NCBI GenBank assembly: GCA_905215105.1
Contig: CAJMOI010000017.1
Coordinates: forward strand, 1-22,288
Source of the DNA: an uncultured bacterium
Lineage (GTDB): Bacteria > Bacillota > Clostridia > Oscillospirales > Acutalibacteraceae
Direction: 5' to 3'
DNA: 22,288 nucleotides
Part shown: in pieces, positions 7,127-15,300 of the stretch
Layout of the letters: every line of letters begins with the position of its first letter
Numbering within the stretch: the stretch's first letter is position 1
Program-made: the position numbers and the translations under genes
Notes under the pieces: generated by a model
What the model saw: the letters and a program-made list of their open reading frames with translations, nothing else
Told to the model about the DNA's origin: nothing
The model's database searches: none

Positions 7127-9733
7127 ATGTTTCCTTATCAGGATCCCAAAAAGAACATCGAAGAGCGGGTAGAAGACCTGCTGCAGCGCATGACGCTGGA
7201 AGAAAAAATCATGCAGACGGACCAGCATGCCGCATACTATTTCGCAGAAAATGACACGGACGGTTTTGTGAAAGAGCTGCATCTGGAAAAGCTGGACGAA
7301 CTGTTCCACGGTCACAGCGTGGGCAGTATCCAGCTGCGGGGCTGCACAGCGGCACAGGCCAATGAAATTCAGCGCTATGCGGTGGAAAAAACCCGTCTTG
7401 GCATCCCGTTCCTGTTCAGCGAAGAAGCGCTGCACGGCTTTATGTCCAAAGACTCCACCTGCTTCCCTCAGCAGATCGGTCTGGCTGCCACGTTCCATCC
7501 GGAGCTGGGCTATCAGATGGGCCGCTGTATTGCAACGGAAGCCTATGTCTGCGGTGTGCGGGAAACTTTCAGCCCGGTAATGGACCTGATTCGTGATCCC
7601 CGTTATGGTCGTGGCGAAGAATCCTATGGCGAGGACATTCATCTGTGTGCGGAGTTTGCCCGGGAAACCGTCCGCGGTTTACAGGGCGATTCTCTGAAAG
7701 ACCCGGACACGGTAGCAGCAGAGCCCAAGCACTATGTGGGATACGGCAACCCGGTGGCCGGTCTGAACTGCGCACCCTCCACCATGGGCCGTCACGAAGT
7801 GTTTGCCCAGTGTATGCCGGTGTTTGAGGAAGCCTTTGTGGAAGGCGGCGCTGTCAATGCCATGTGTTCCTATAATGCCATTGACGGAGTCCCCGTTTCC
7901 ATGGACCACGAAATTCTGACCGACGTGCTCCGCGGTCAGTTTGGAATGCCCGGTTTTGTCCGTTCCGACATGACCGCTGTGGTGCGCCTGAATGACTGGC
8001 ATTTTGTGGCGCCCACCCGTAAGGAAGCTATCCGTCTGGGCGTGGAGGCCGGTGTGGATCTCCAGCTGTTTGATTATCCCCACGATGAGTGGTGCAACGG
8101 TCTGGCAGAGCTGATTCGCGACGGCGAGATGAAGGAAGAAGTGCTGGACGAGGCTTGCCGCCGGATTCTGCGGGTGAAGTTCATGCTGGGCCTGTTTGAA
8201 AATCCCTATGTGGAAGAGGGCCGTGAAAAGAGCACCCTGCGCTGTCAGGCACACAGGGATGTGGCGCTGCAAATTGCCCGGGAGTCCATCTGCCTGTTGA
8301 AAAATGACCGGGATTTGCTGCCCCTTTCCAAAAATCTGAAAACAGTGGCTGTTTTGGGACCTGCCGCCGATGAACCGGCACTGGGTGACTATACAGCTCA
8401 TCCCGACCGCAGCCACAGCATTACCGTGCTGGATGGCATTCGTGCAGCAGTTTCTCCCGAAACCGAAGTGCTGTATGAACACGGCTGCAACTTCCTGGGC
8501 GACACCATTCACCCCTTTGACCAGGGATATCTGGTGGCAGAGGACGGAAAAATGGGTCTGACCGGCCGGTATTACAACAACCGTACTTTCTCCGGCGAGC
8601 CGGTGGCAGTGCGCAATGACCTGATGATTAACTTTAACTGGATTTACACCAGCCCCCATGCGGCGGTTGACAGCAGCTGCTTCAGTGTTGTGTGGACTGG
8701 CGCTGTCAGAATGCCTTATGAGCTGGACGGCTGCATCGGCCTGAGCAGCCAGGACAGCATGCGTCTGTACATTGATGGAAAACTGCTCATTGACGGTTGG
8801 GGAGAGGGCAAGAACTCCAGCCAGCTGCTGCCCTTCCATTTTGAAAAGGGCAAAACCTACGACGTGCGCATTGAGTACACCAACGATATGCGCGGCGCCC
8901 GTGTCATCTTCGGTTATAACAGCGGTATGGAGGACTATTCCAAAGCGCTGGAAGCTGCACGCCGTGCGGATGTGGCCATCGTCTGTCTGGGTGATAATGA
9001 AGAGACTTCCGGTGAAAACTTCGACCGCGTCAGCCTGGATCTGCCCGGCAGTCAGCTGGACTTCCTGAAAGCTGTCTATGAGACGGGTACGCCGGTGGTG
9101 CTGGTGATTCAGGGTGGCCGTCCGGTAACGGCCAACTGGGAACAGGCTCATATTCCGGCCATTCTGGAAGCCTGGTTCCCCGGCGAACAGGGCGGTACAG
9201 CCGTAGCGGAAACCCTGTTCGGAGACAACAATCCTGCCGGCCGTCTGCCCATTACCTTCCCCCGTTCTGTGGGTCAGATTCCCTGCCACTACAGCCGTCT
9301 TCCCGGCGGCGGATGGCGCTATGTGGAGATGGACTGGATGCCCCTGTATCCCTTTGGCTATGGCCTGTCCTATACCCGGTTCCGCTATGACAATCTGAGC
9401 CTTTCCGCAGAAACCATCCGTCCCGGCGAGCCGCTGGAGGTTTCCTTCGATGTGACCAATATCGGAGATCGGGAAGGTACCGATGTGCCTCAGGTATACA
9501 TTCGCGACTGCTTCAGCTCCACCGTCAAACCGGTGCGGGAACTGGCAGCCTTTACCCGGGTCACCCTGCAGCCCGGTGAGACCCGCCGTGTTACGGTCAC
9601 AGTATCTCCCCGTCGGATGCGCACCCTTGGCCCGGACTATGTCTGGCGCGTAGAGCCCGGCGAGTTCCGGATTATGGTGGGCAGCAATGCAGCGGACACC
9701 CAGCTGGAAGGCGGATTTACCGCAGCAGAGTAA
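7127..9733 (+). CDS. GH3 glycoside hydrolase with PA14 insert (beta-glucosidase-like)
   Basis: An 868-residue family 3 glycosidase that removes non-reducing-end beta-linked sugars. Order of domains: the (beta/alpha)8 domain (about 12-355) with RDPRYGRGEESYGED (156-170), EPKHY (199-203) and FVRSD, in which Asp281 is the expected nucleophile; the C-terminal alpha/beta sandwich, split by a PA14 domain (about 475-598, GLTGRYYNN...DSMRLYIDGKLLIDGWG); then LGDNEETSGENFDR (621-634), which should hold the acid/base Glu; and a fibronectin III-like domain (about 761-855). The layout matches PA14-containing beta-glucosidases, but GH3 also includes beta-xylosidases and others, so the substrate is open. 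There is no signal peptide, so the enzyme is probably cytoplasmic and acts on imported oligosaccharides. ATG at 7127 follows GGAGGAG by about 11 bases. Single-gene unit divergent from the PTS operon. Confidence 0.88.
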   Translation: MFPYQDPKKNIEERVEDLLQRMTLEEKIMQTDQHAAYYFAENDTDGFVKELHLEKLDELFHGHSVGSIQLRGCTAAQANEIQRYAVEKTRLGIPFLFSEEALHGFMSKDSTCFPQQIGLAATFHPELGYQMGRCIATEAYVCGVRETFSPVMDLIRDPRYGRGEESYGEDIHLCAEFARETVRGLQGDSLKDPDTVAAEPKHYVGYGNPVAGLNCAPSTMGRHEVFAQCMPVFEEAFVEGGAVNAMCSYNAIDGVPVSMDHEILTDVLRGQFGMPGFVRSDMTAVVRLNDWHFVAPTRKEAIRLGVEAGVDLQLFDYPHDEWCNGLAELIRDGEMKEEVLDEACRRILRVKFMLGLFENPYVEEGREKSTLRCQAHRDVALQIARESICLLKNDRDLLPLSKNLKTVAVLGPAADEPALGDYTAHPDRSHSITVLDGIRAAVSPETEVLYEHGCNFLGDTIHPFDQGYLVAEDGKMGLTGRYYNNRTFSGEPVAVRNDLMINFNWIYTSPHAAVDSSCFSVVWTGAVRMPYELDGCIGLSSQDSMRLYIDGKLLIDGWGEGKNSSQLLPFHFEKGKTYDVRIEYTNDMRGARVIFGYNSGMEDYSKALEAARRADVAIVCLGDNEETSGENFDRVSLDLPGSQLDFLKAVYETGTPVVLVIQGGRPVTANWEQAHIPAILEAWFPGEQGGTAVAETLFGDNNPAGRLPITFPRSVGQIPCHYSRLPGGGWRYVEMDWMPLYPFGYGLSYTRFRYDNLSLSAETIRPGEPLEVSFDVTNIGDREGTDVPQVYIRDCFSSTVKPVRELAAFTRVTLQPGETRRVTVTVSPRRMRTLGPDYVWRVEPGEFRIMVGSNAADTQLEGGFTAAE

Positions 9734-9757
9734 GCCCGATTTTTTGAATCAAAAAGC

Positions 9758-9795
9758 AAGCTCCCGTTTTCTGCACGAAAACGGGAGCTTTGTTT
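9758..9795. terminator. Bidirectional rho-independent terminator
   Basis: A perfect 14-bp stem: AAGCTCCCGTTTTC (9758-9771), loop of 5, GAAAACGGGAGCTT (9777-9790). Flanking TGTTTT on the right and AAAAAGC on the left let it end both the GH3 gene and the convergent XRE-like gene. Confidence 0.88.
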
Positions 9796-9805
9796 TGTCA
9801 AAAAA

Positions 9806-10228
9806 TTAGAGAAGGGTGTCCAGATGCAGTTCATAGAGCAGGTCGTCTGTCTGCTGGATACTCAGCTTTTGGCGCAGGGAAAAAGCGATCACACTGTCAC
9901 GACGGTCGCGGGGATACAGTTCCCGGGCCATTCCCATCCGCAGGAGGCGCTGAGTCTGGGTAATGGACAGGGGAAACCCAAACGCCAGTGCCAGCAGTTT
10001 GTCCCGATTGGGATGTTTGGTGCCTGCAAAAATCTGATAGCCATAAATCTGGTTCAGGCCGGAACGCCGGATGACTTTATTTTTAGCGCTTCCTGTTTCC
10101 TCCAACAGCTGAGCCAGATACACATGAAGGGGCATTTCCAGAAATTCCGCCCCGTTATTTTTCAGATATTGACTGATATCTTTTTCCAGCGACAACATCT
10201 GCATCAGTTCCTGTGTGCTTTTTTCCAA
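9806..10228 (-). CDS. XRE-like helix-turn-helix protein paired with a kinase gene
   Basis: A 140-residue protein with a short N-terminal helix (1-30), a five-helix XRE-type DNA-binding domain (about 34-88) and a C-terminal tail. Within the XRE domain, NKVIRRSGLNQIYGYQIFAG holds the turn and recognition helix, followed by KHPNRDKLLALAFGF. The tail is RRDSVIAFSLRQKLSIQQTDDLLYELHLDTLL and has no recognised domain. The start is TTG at 10228, 8 bases after AAGGAGG; no ATG fits. It diverges from the Ser/Thr kinase gene with a 131-bp gap containing a perfect palindrome. This suggests that it regulates the shared promoter region and may be a partner or substrate of the kinase. Both roles are inference. 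Confidence 0.75.
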   Translation of the reverse strand: MEKSTQELMQMLSLEKDISQYLKNNGAEFLEMPLHVYLAQLLEETGSAKNKVIRRSGLNQIYGYQIFAGTKHPNRDKLLALAFGFPLSITQTQRLLRMGMARELYPRDRRDSVIAFSLRQKLSIQQTDDLLYELHLDTLL

Positions 10229-10241
10229 CTTTGCCGCCTCC

Positions 10242-10270
10242 TTGTGGAAAAAATGGTTTCGTGGTACAAT
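10242..10270 (+). promoter_or_regulatory. Possible promoter of the kinase gene
   Basis: TTGTGG (10242-10247), 17 bases, TACAAT (10265-10270). The -35 is weak. The palindrome at 10282 begins just downstream, roughly over the start of transcription. Confidence 0.45.
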
Positions 10271-10281
10271 TTGTTGCAGTG

Positions 10282-10298
10282 CAATCTGAGACAGATTG
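10282..10298. promoter_or_regulatory. 17-bp palindrome, candidate operator
   Basis: CAATCTG AGA CAGATTG has perfect 7-bp arms and a 3-bp centre, and lies between the divergent XRE-like and kinase genes. Its size and symmetry suit a dimeric helix-turn-helix protein. The proximity to the -10 suggests repression of the kinase gene when bound. Confidence 0.5.
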
Positions 10299-10359
10299 TT
10301 TTCAATACTTTAAAACTAAGAATATCAGGTTTTGTTTGATGAAGCAAGAGGGAGTTTTT

Positions 10360-11442
10360 ATGGGGTGGAGAGAACAATATGAGATCCATCAGGTAATCCA
10401 TGAAAGTGCAAAAGGTGCGGTTTTTGCCGGATGGGATGCAGGAACCAGGCAGGAGGTGATCCTCCGGGTGCTCTATCACTCGAACGGAGCGGTGTATCGG
10501 GTTTTACAGCAGATTTCCTGTCCAGGCATTCCCAGAATTTATCAGCTGTTTCCGGACGGGTTGGATACGGTGGTCGTGGAGGAGAAAATTCCGGGAAAGA
10601 CGTTGGAACAGAGGATGATGGAAAATCCCTGTTTTTCCAGAGAAGAAATTGTCCGGATTCTGACACAGCTGGTACAGACGCTGGAGGCCATCCATGTAAG
10701 AGGGATTATTCATCGGGACATTAAGCCTTCCAATATCGTTCTGTCTGGATATCGAACCGTGCTGATCGATTTTGATGCTGCGCGGCAGTATCGCGAAAAC
10801 AGCAGTGCCCGGGATACGGTGTGTCTGGGAACAGAAGGGTACGCGCCGCCGGAACAGTACGGATTTTCCCAGACGGACCAGCGCTCGGATTTATATTCTC
10901 TCGGCGTGCTGCTGAAAGAACTGTGCCGACATACGGGTGAATTCGGGCTGGGGGAGGTCATTCGCCGGTGTACCGCTTTTTCACCGGAGGACCGGTATCC
11001 TTCGGCCGCAGCCTTAGCGGAAGATTTGAAAAGACGCAATCTTTTTTATGGGATACAGCCTGTCCCATCCCAAAATCCGCCGGCATCGATATCGATTCTC
11101 GATTCTTCCTTCAAAAAAACGGTTAAAATCGTGTTGGGAATCTTTTATGCACTGATGACGGCGGTGCTGCTGATGCCGATGGATTTTGAAGTGACGACGC
11201 TGGACTATCTGGTTTCCAAGTTGGTGTATCTGCAAATTCCGCTGTTTCCCGCTGTGCTGACCTTTAACTGGTTTGGACTGCGAAAATGGTTTCCTCTGTT
11301 GAAGCGAAAAGAGATATACTGGAAAATCGCGGGACTGATACTCTATGGAGTGGTATTTCTGGTGGTGCTTATTTCTTTGAACGCCATTGCATTTCAGATT
11401 TATTCGGAGGAAGCACTGACGATTCTCCAGACTCGTGCCTGA
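10360..11442 (+). CDS. Atypical membrane-anchored Ser/Thr protein kinase
   Basis: A 360-residue protein with an N-terminal cytoplasmic kinase domain (about 6-225) and three C-terminal membrane segments (about 256-274, 289-306, 320-345). The catalytic loop is intact: HRDIKPSN with Asp120, Lys122 and Asn125. So are the metal-site Asp137, the activation-segment end GTEGYAPPEQ (157-166), DLYSLG (177-182) and the late Arg202. The magnesium motif reads DFD rather than DFG. The N-lobe is unusual: no GxGxxG loop, Arg36 where the ATP-anchoring lysine is expected (VILRVL), and no clear glutamate in the alpha-C region. It has no extracellular PASTA repeats, so it is not PrkC/StkP. Start: ATG at 10360, five bases after GGGAG; upstream in-frame ATGs lack a good site. 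It could be active or a pseudokinase. Confidence 0.8.
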   Translation: MGWREQYEIHQVIHESAKGAVFAGWDAGTRQEVILRVLYHSNGAVYRVLQQISCPGIPRIYQLFPDGLDTVVVEEKIPGKTLEQRMMENPCFSREEIVRILTQLVQTLEAIHVRGIIHRDIKPSNIVLSGYRTVLIDFDAARQYRENSSARDTVCLGTEGYAPPEQYGFSQTDQRSDLYSLGVLLKELCRHTGEFGLGEVIRRCTAFSPEDRYPSAAALAEDLKRRNLFYGIQPVPSQNPPASISILDSSFKKTVKIVLGIFYALMTAVLLMPMDFEVTTLDYLVSKLVYLQIPLFPAVLTFNWFGLRKWFPLLKRKEIYWKIAGLILYGVVFLVVLISLNAIAFQIYSEEALTILQTRA

Positions 11443-11464
11443 TGGATGAGTAAGCTGTCAGCAT

Positions 11465-11493
11465 AGGACAGGAATTTCCAAATCTGCTACAAT
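11465..11493 (+). promoter_or_regulatory. Possible promoter of the OB-fold protein gene
   Basis: AGGACA (11465-11470), 17 bases, TACAAT (11488-11493). No terminator is visible after the kinase gene, so this gene may also be reached by read-through. Confidence 0.45.
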
Positions 11494-11536
11494 ACCTTTC
11501 AGAAACTGATTATGAAAAAGGAGCTGGCAGATCTAA

Positions 11537-12055
11537 ATGGAAAATGAGGGGAAAGTACAAAAGAAAAAACCGGTTTGGAAAAGATGGTGGTTTTGGCTGA
11601 TCGTGCTGATTGTTGCAGCAGGAATCGGTGCGGCTTCTTCCGGAAATTCCGGCAGCAGCGACAAACCCGCCGCTTCTGTAAGTGCAGGAGATGAGCAAAG
11701 CAAAGAAAGCAAACCGGAGGAATCAAAGCAGGAAGAAGTGCTGGAGGTTACGGCACAGGAGCTGCTGGATGCCTATGATAAAAATGGTGTTTCGGCGGAC
11801 AAACAGTATAAGGGCAAAAAACTTCGGGTTACGGGGACCGTGGGAAGTATTGCCAACGATATTCTGGACAAGTCCTATGTTACGCTGGAAAATGAAGAAG
11901 ACGAGTATGCGCTGATTAGTGTACAGTGCTATTTTGAGGAAGATCAGCTGGACAGTATTGCTTCTTTGGAAGAAGGAGATACGGTTGTACTGGAAGGGAT
12001 TTGTGAAGGAAGCACCATTAATGTGATGCTGAAAAAATGTGAATTGGTGTCCTAA
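11537..12055 (+). CDS. Membrane-anchored OB-fold (tRNA_anti-like) protein
   Basis: A 172-residue protein. After a basic start (KVQKKKPVWKR) comes one membrane segment (about 15-34, WWFWLIVLIVAAGIGAAS), a Ser/Glu/Lys-rich spacer (about 35-67) and a C-terminal domain of about 105 residues. That domain contains YKGKKLRVTGTVGSI, YVTLENEEDE and GDTVVLEGICEG, the strand pattern of the tRNA_anti-like OB fold found in many small secreted or anchored Firmicutes proteins. The function of that family is not established. It is predicted to be anchored with the domain outside. No lipobox cysteine is present. ATG at 11537 is 13 bases after AAGGAG, a long spacing; a short frame beginning at 11513 overlaps this start. 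It lies 94 bases after the kinase gene on the same strand. Confidence 0.72.
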   Translation: MENEGKVQKKKPVWKRWWFWLIVLIVAAGIGAASSGNSGSSDKPAASVSAGDEQSKESKPEESKQEEVLEVTAQELLDAYDKNGVSADKQYKGKKLRVTGTVGSIANDILDKSYVTLENEEDEYALISVQCYFEEDQLDSIASLEEGDTVVLEGICEGSTINVMLKKCELVS

Positions 12056-12069
12056 ATTAGGAAATGTGA

Positions 12070-12111
12070 CAGCGAAACCTCGAGGAATTCCTCGAGATTT
12101 CGCTGTTTTTT
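12070..12111 (+). terminator. Rho-independent terminator
   Basis: CAGCGAAA and TTTCGCTG flank a CTCGAGGAATTCCTCGAG palindrome, giving a long stem with one C/A mismatch, followed by six Ts. It ends the OB-fold protein transcript and isolates the glycosidase genes. Confidence 0.88.
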
Positions 12112-12173
12112 CATGTTGTTTGTATCAATGAACAAAATTTATGTGATTGTTTTGTGAATTTGAGAGATACTTG

Positions 12174-12224
12174 TTCAAAATATAATGTTTGTTTACTGTT
12201 AAATATGGTTTTTTATATGGTTTT
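12174..12224 (+). promoter_or_regulatory. Conserved upstream block, copy 1 (probable promoter/operator)
   Basis: This 51-bp block matches the one upstream of the second GH85 gene at 46 of 51 positions. It contains TATAAT (12181-12186) and the unchanged core TTTACTGTTAAATAT. No good -35 box sits 16-18 bases before the TATAAT in either copy, so it may be activator-dependent or part of an operator. The rest of the 12112-12366 gap holds the leader hairpin, a GTCACGTGAC palindrome (12322-12331) and the ribosome binding site. Confidence 0.6.
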
Positions 12225-12268
12225 TTGTTTTCGGGTGTGGTTAAATGGAAACAAGGAAAATGTGGAAT

Positions 12269-12308
12269 CCGGAATTTTCCTGTGCAGGATGTTACAGGAG
12301 AAGTCCGG
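12269..12308 (+). other. 5' leader hairpin of GH85 gene 1
   Basis: CCGGAATTTTCCTGT (12269-12283) pairs with ACAGGAGAAGTCCGG (12294-12308): 15 positions with one A/G mismatch and one wobble pair, and a 10-base loop. It lies 58 bases upstream of the ATG and is not followed by a T-run, so it is not a simple terminator. The second gene's leader lacks an equivalent of this strength. Confidence 0.55.
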
Positions 12309-12366
12309 TTTGTGCATTTTTGTCACGTGACCCGATCTTGTTATTTTTGAGAAAGGAAAGTGAAAA

Positions 12367-15300
12367 ATGAAACACATGAAAAAGCGCATCATCGCCTGCC
12401 TGCTGGCCGGCCTGATGTCCGTCTCCTCTCTCTCGGTCATTTCACCCAGCGTTTCCGCTGCTGGGTTGGGCTATTGGCCGGAGCCTCTGCCCATGGGCAA
12501 CCAGTGGTATTATCAGAATGAAAGCCTGCAGCCTTATGGCTCCTGCTTCCAGATTGATGAACTGAAAAACTGGAGCCCGGACAACGATCCCGACGCCCGG
12601 TACAACCGCGGCTCCATTGAGCTCCGCGACCGGTGGATGGGTCCCAACGTCAACCCGTTGGCCTCCCGCGATGCAAAGGTCATGCCGCTGGCCATGTCCA
12701 ACGCCCGCGCCAGTGAAGCTGCTTCTCAGGGCGGCGACGGCGATTTCGTCTATGCATTCAATAACTTCCAGTATGTAGATACCTACAACTTCTGGGGCGG
12801 CTCCTCCGGCGAAGGCCCCATCGCCATTCCTTCCCCCGAGCACATTGACTCCGCACACCGCAACGGTGTTCCCGCAACCGGCACCATTTTCATCCCTTGG
12901 GGCGACTATGCATACGGCAACCGCTTTGTGCAGGAAATGGTAGAAAAGAACCCCGACGGCACCTATCCCGCCGCTGATAAGCTGATCGAGATCGCCCAGT
13001 ACTACGGCTTCGACGGCTATATCTTCAACGCCGAATCCGGTACCGGTGTACCCGGCTTTAAGGATTTCCTGGCTTATATCCAGAGAAAGAAGCCCGATAA
13101 CTTCACCATTTCCTGGTACAACGGCTCCGGTACTCTGAATACCGGCAGCATTCAGAATTGGATGCAGGACGGCGAAGAGCGCGTTACCGATGAATGGTGG
13201 CTGGATATGAGCGGTAATGGCAATGTGGACGGCACCATTGCAGCGGCTCAGGAAATGGGCGTTGACCCCTGGAACATCCACTCCACCTGGGAATACTGGC
13301 CCATGTCCGGCATGAGCGGAACCAAGGGCGGCAACTATCAGACCCGTCTGGATGAGAACGGAATCCTGAAGATTTCTCTGGGTATTCTGGCTCCTACCGT
13401 TACCCTGACCCAGGCCAAGAATTCCGATGACTTTATCAATGTACAGGATCAGAAGCTGTGGGTTGGCCCGACCTTCGATCCTTCCTCCACTTATCGTCCT
13501 CAGAGCGAGTTCTGCGGATTTGCCAACATGGTGGCCGACAAGACCCCTGTGATCGGCACCGACTTTGTTACCAACTTCACCACTGGTAACGGCTACAAGT
13601 TCTATGAGAACGGTGTAGTCACCGGTAAGGAAGACGGCTGGTACAACCGCTCCCTGACCGACGTTCTGCCCACCTGGCGCTGGATCATCGAATCCGAAGG
13701 CCAGAAGCTCTCCGCCAAGATCGACTTTGACGATGCATGGTGGGGCGGCACCTCCATGAAGGTGTATGGCAGCATGGACGCTGAGAAGTCCAACCACATC
13801 AAACTGTACAGCGCACAGCTGGATATCACCGAAACCAGCAAGTTCAGCATCACCTACAAGGCTCCCAAGGACGGCGTGAACGTAGAACTGGGCCTGTGCT
13901 ATGGCGATGACTACTCCGACGAGAACTTTAAGTTCTATCCCATCGAGACCACCGCAGGCGAAGGCTGGAACACCGCAACTGTGGATCTGTCCGGCGATGC
14001 AGGCAAGCGTGCCATTGCAATCTCCCTGCGTTACACTGCTCCCGAGGGAGTTACCGATTATGCCATGAATGTTGGCCGTATGGCATTTACCACCAACGAC
14101 AAGGCTCCGGCAACTGTTTCCGACATTACTCTGGATGAAGTGATCTATCCCACCGATCTGAATATGGAAGCCCGTATTTACTGGGAAAAGGCCGACGACG
14201 CCTTTATGTACATGATTCATCGTGTACTGCCCGACGGCAAGCGTGAGTTCGTGGGTGCAACCCCCAGCGATGCTTTCTATCTTGGCAAATACAATCGCAT
14301 CGGCGATGAAGAAGCCGCTACTTTCGAGATTACTCCTTACACCGAGAACGGTGTGAAGGGTTCCGCAACCTCCTTCTCCATTGCATGGAAGGATTTCCCC
14401 GCAGATTCTTTCGTGGAAGTTCCTGAAATGGGCGAAAACCTGGCTCTGGGCAAGCCCGCTGTTTCCAGCGTGACCTGCGTGGCCGATGGTCCTGTTGACA
14501 AGATTAACGATGGTGTTATCCCCAACTCCAAGTGGTGCTCGCAGAGAGTTCCCGGCTATGCTGTTATCGACCTGGGAGAAGAAAAGGATATCTCCAGATG
14601 GGTTGTATACCATGCAAATGCCCGCGGCGCCGGTGAAGGCGTTGATATGAACACAGTTGCCTTTGACTTCTCCTATGCAGGCGACGATGGCAAGCCCTTG
14701 CTGACCGGCGACGATGCCGCAAGCCGCGCAAGAGTGCAGAGCTTGTCCTTTACACGTGCAGATGCCGTGACCGGCAACAAGCAGAATATTACTGACCGCA
14801 ACCTGTCCGAACCCATCAAGGCCCGTTATATCAAACTGAATGTTACCCAGAGTGATAACAGCCCCTGGCATGCAATCCGCGTTTATGAGTTCCAGGTCTA
14901 TGAGAACCCCGGCGTTCTGTCCGTGGCTGCTCCCTCTACTCCTCTGGCCCGTAACGTGACCGTAAAGAATAATGAAGGCGCCACCGATACCGTGGTAGTG
15001 GATAACGTTGGTATGCTGTATACCTCCGGCCAGTATCCGGGCGGCTCCATCAGCGAAAACACTGGTGTTGTCAAGCTGTATGACAGTCTGACTGCCGAAG
15101 AACCCATCGCACAGGTAAAGGCTACCCAGCCTGATAACTCCTACAAGCAGCGTTCCGTTGGTATCGCAAAGTTTGAGAATCTGGAACTGAACGCCGAAGG
15201 CGGCCGTCTGTTCTATGAGATTCTGGACGAATCCGGCGGAGAAATCCTCCATAGTGCCCGCTACAGCGTGGAATACGCTCCCGAAACCGGTGAAGAGATC

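Noticed and set aside
7679..9289. A 536-codon minus-strand frame inside the GH3 gene.
   Set aside because: It is antisense to conserved GH3 catalytic and PA14 sequence, with no ribosome binding site.
10213..10359. Longer start for the kinase gene, including ATG at 10339.
   Set aside because: The extension crosses the promoter and palindrome, and only the ATG at 10360 has a well-placed ribosome binding site.
12367..12402. Lipobox-like IIAC near the N-terminus of the GH85 proteins.
   Set aside because: The cysteine at residue 11 follows only a few residues after the basic start, with the hydrophobic core after it, so it cannot be a lipoprotein cleavage site; a standard signal peptide site near residue 31 fits.
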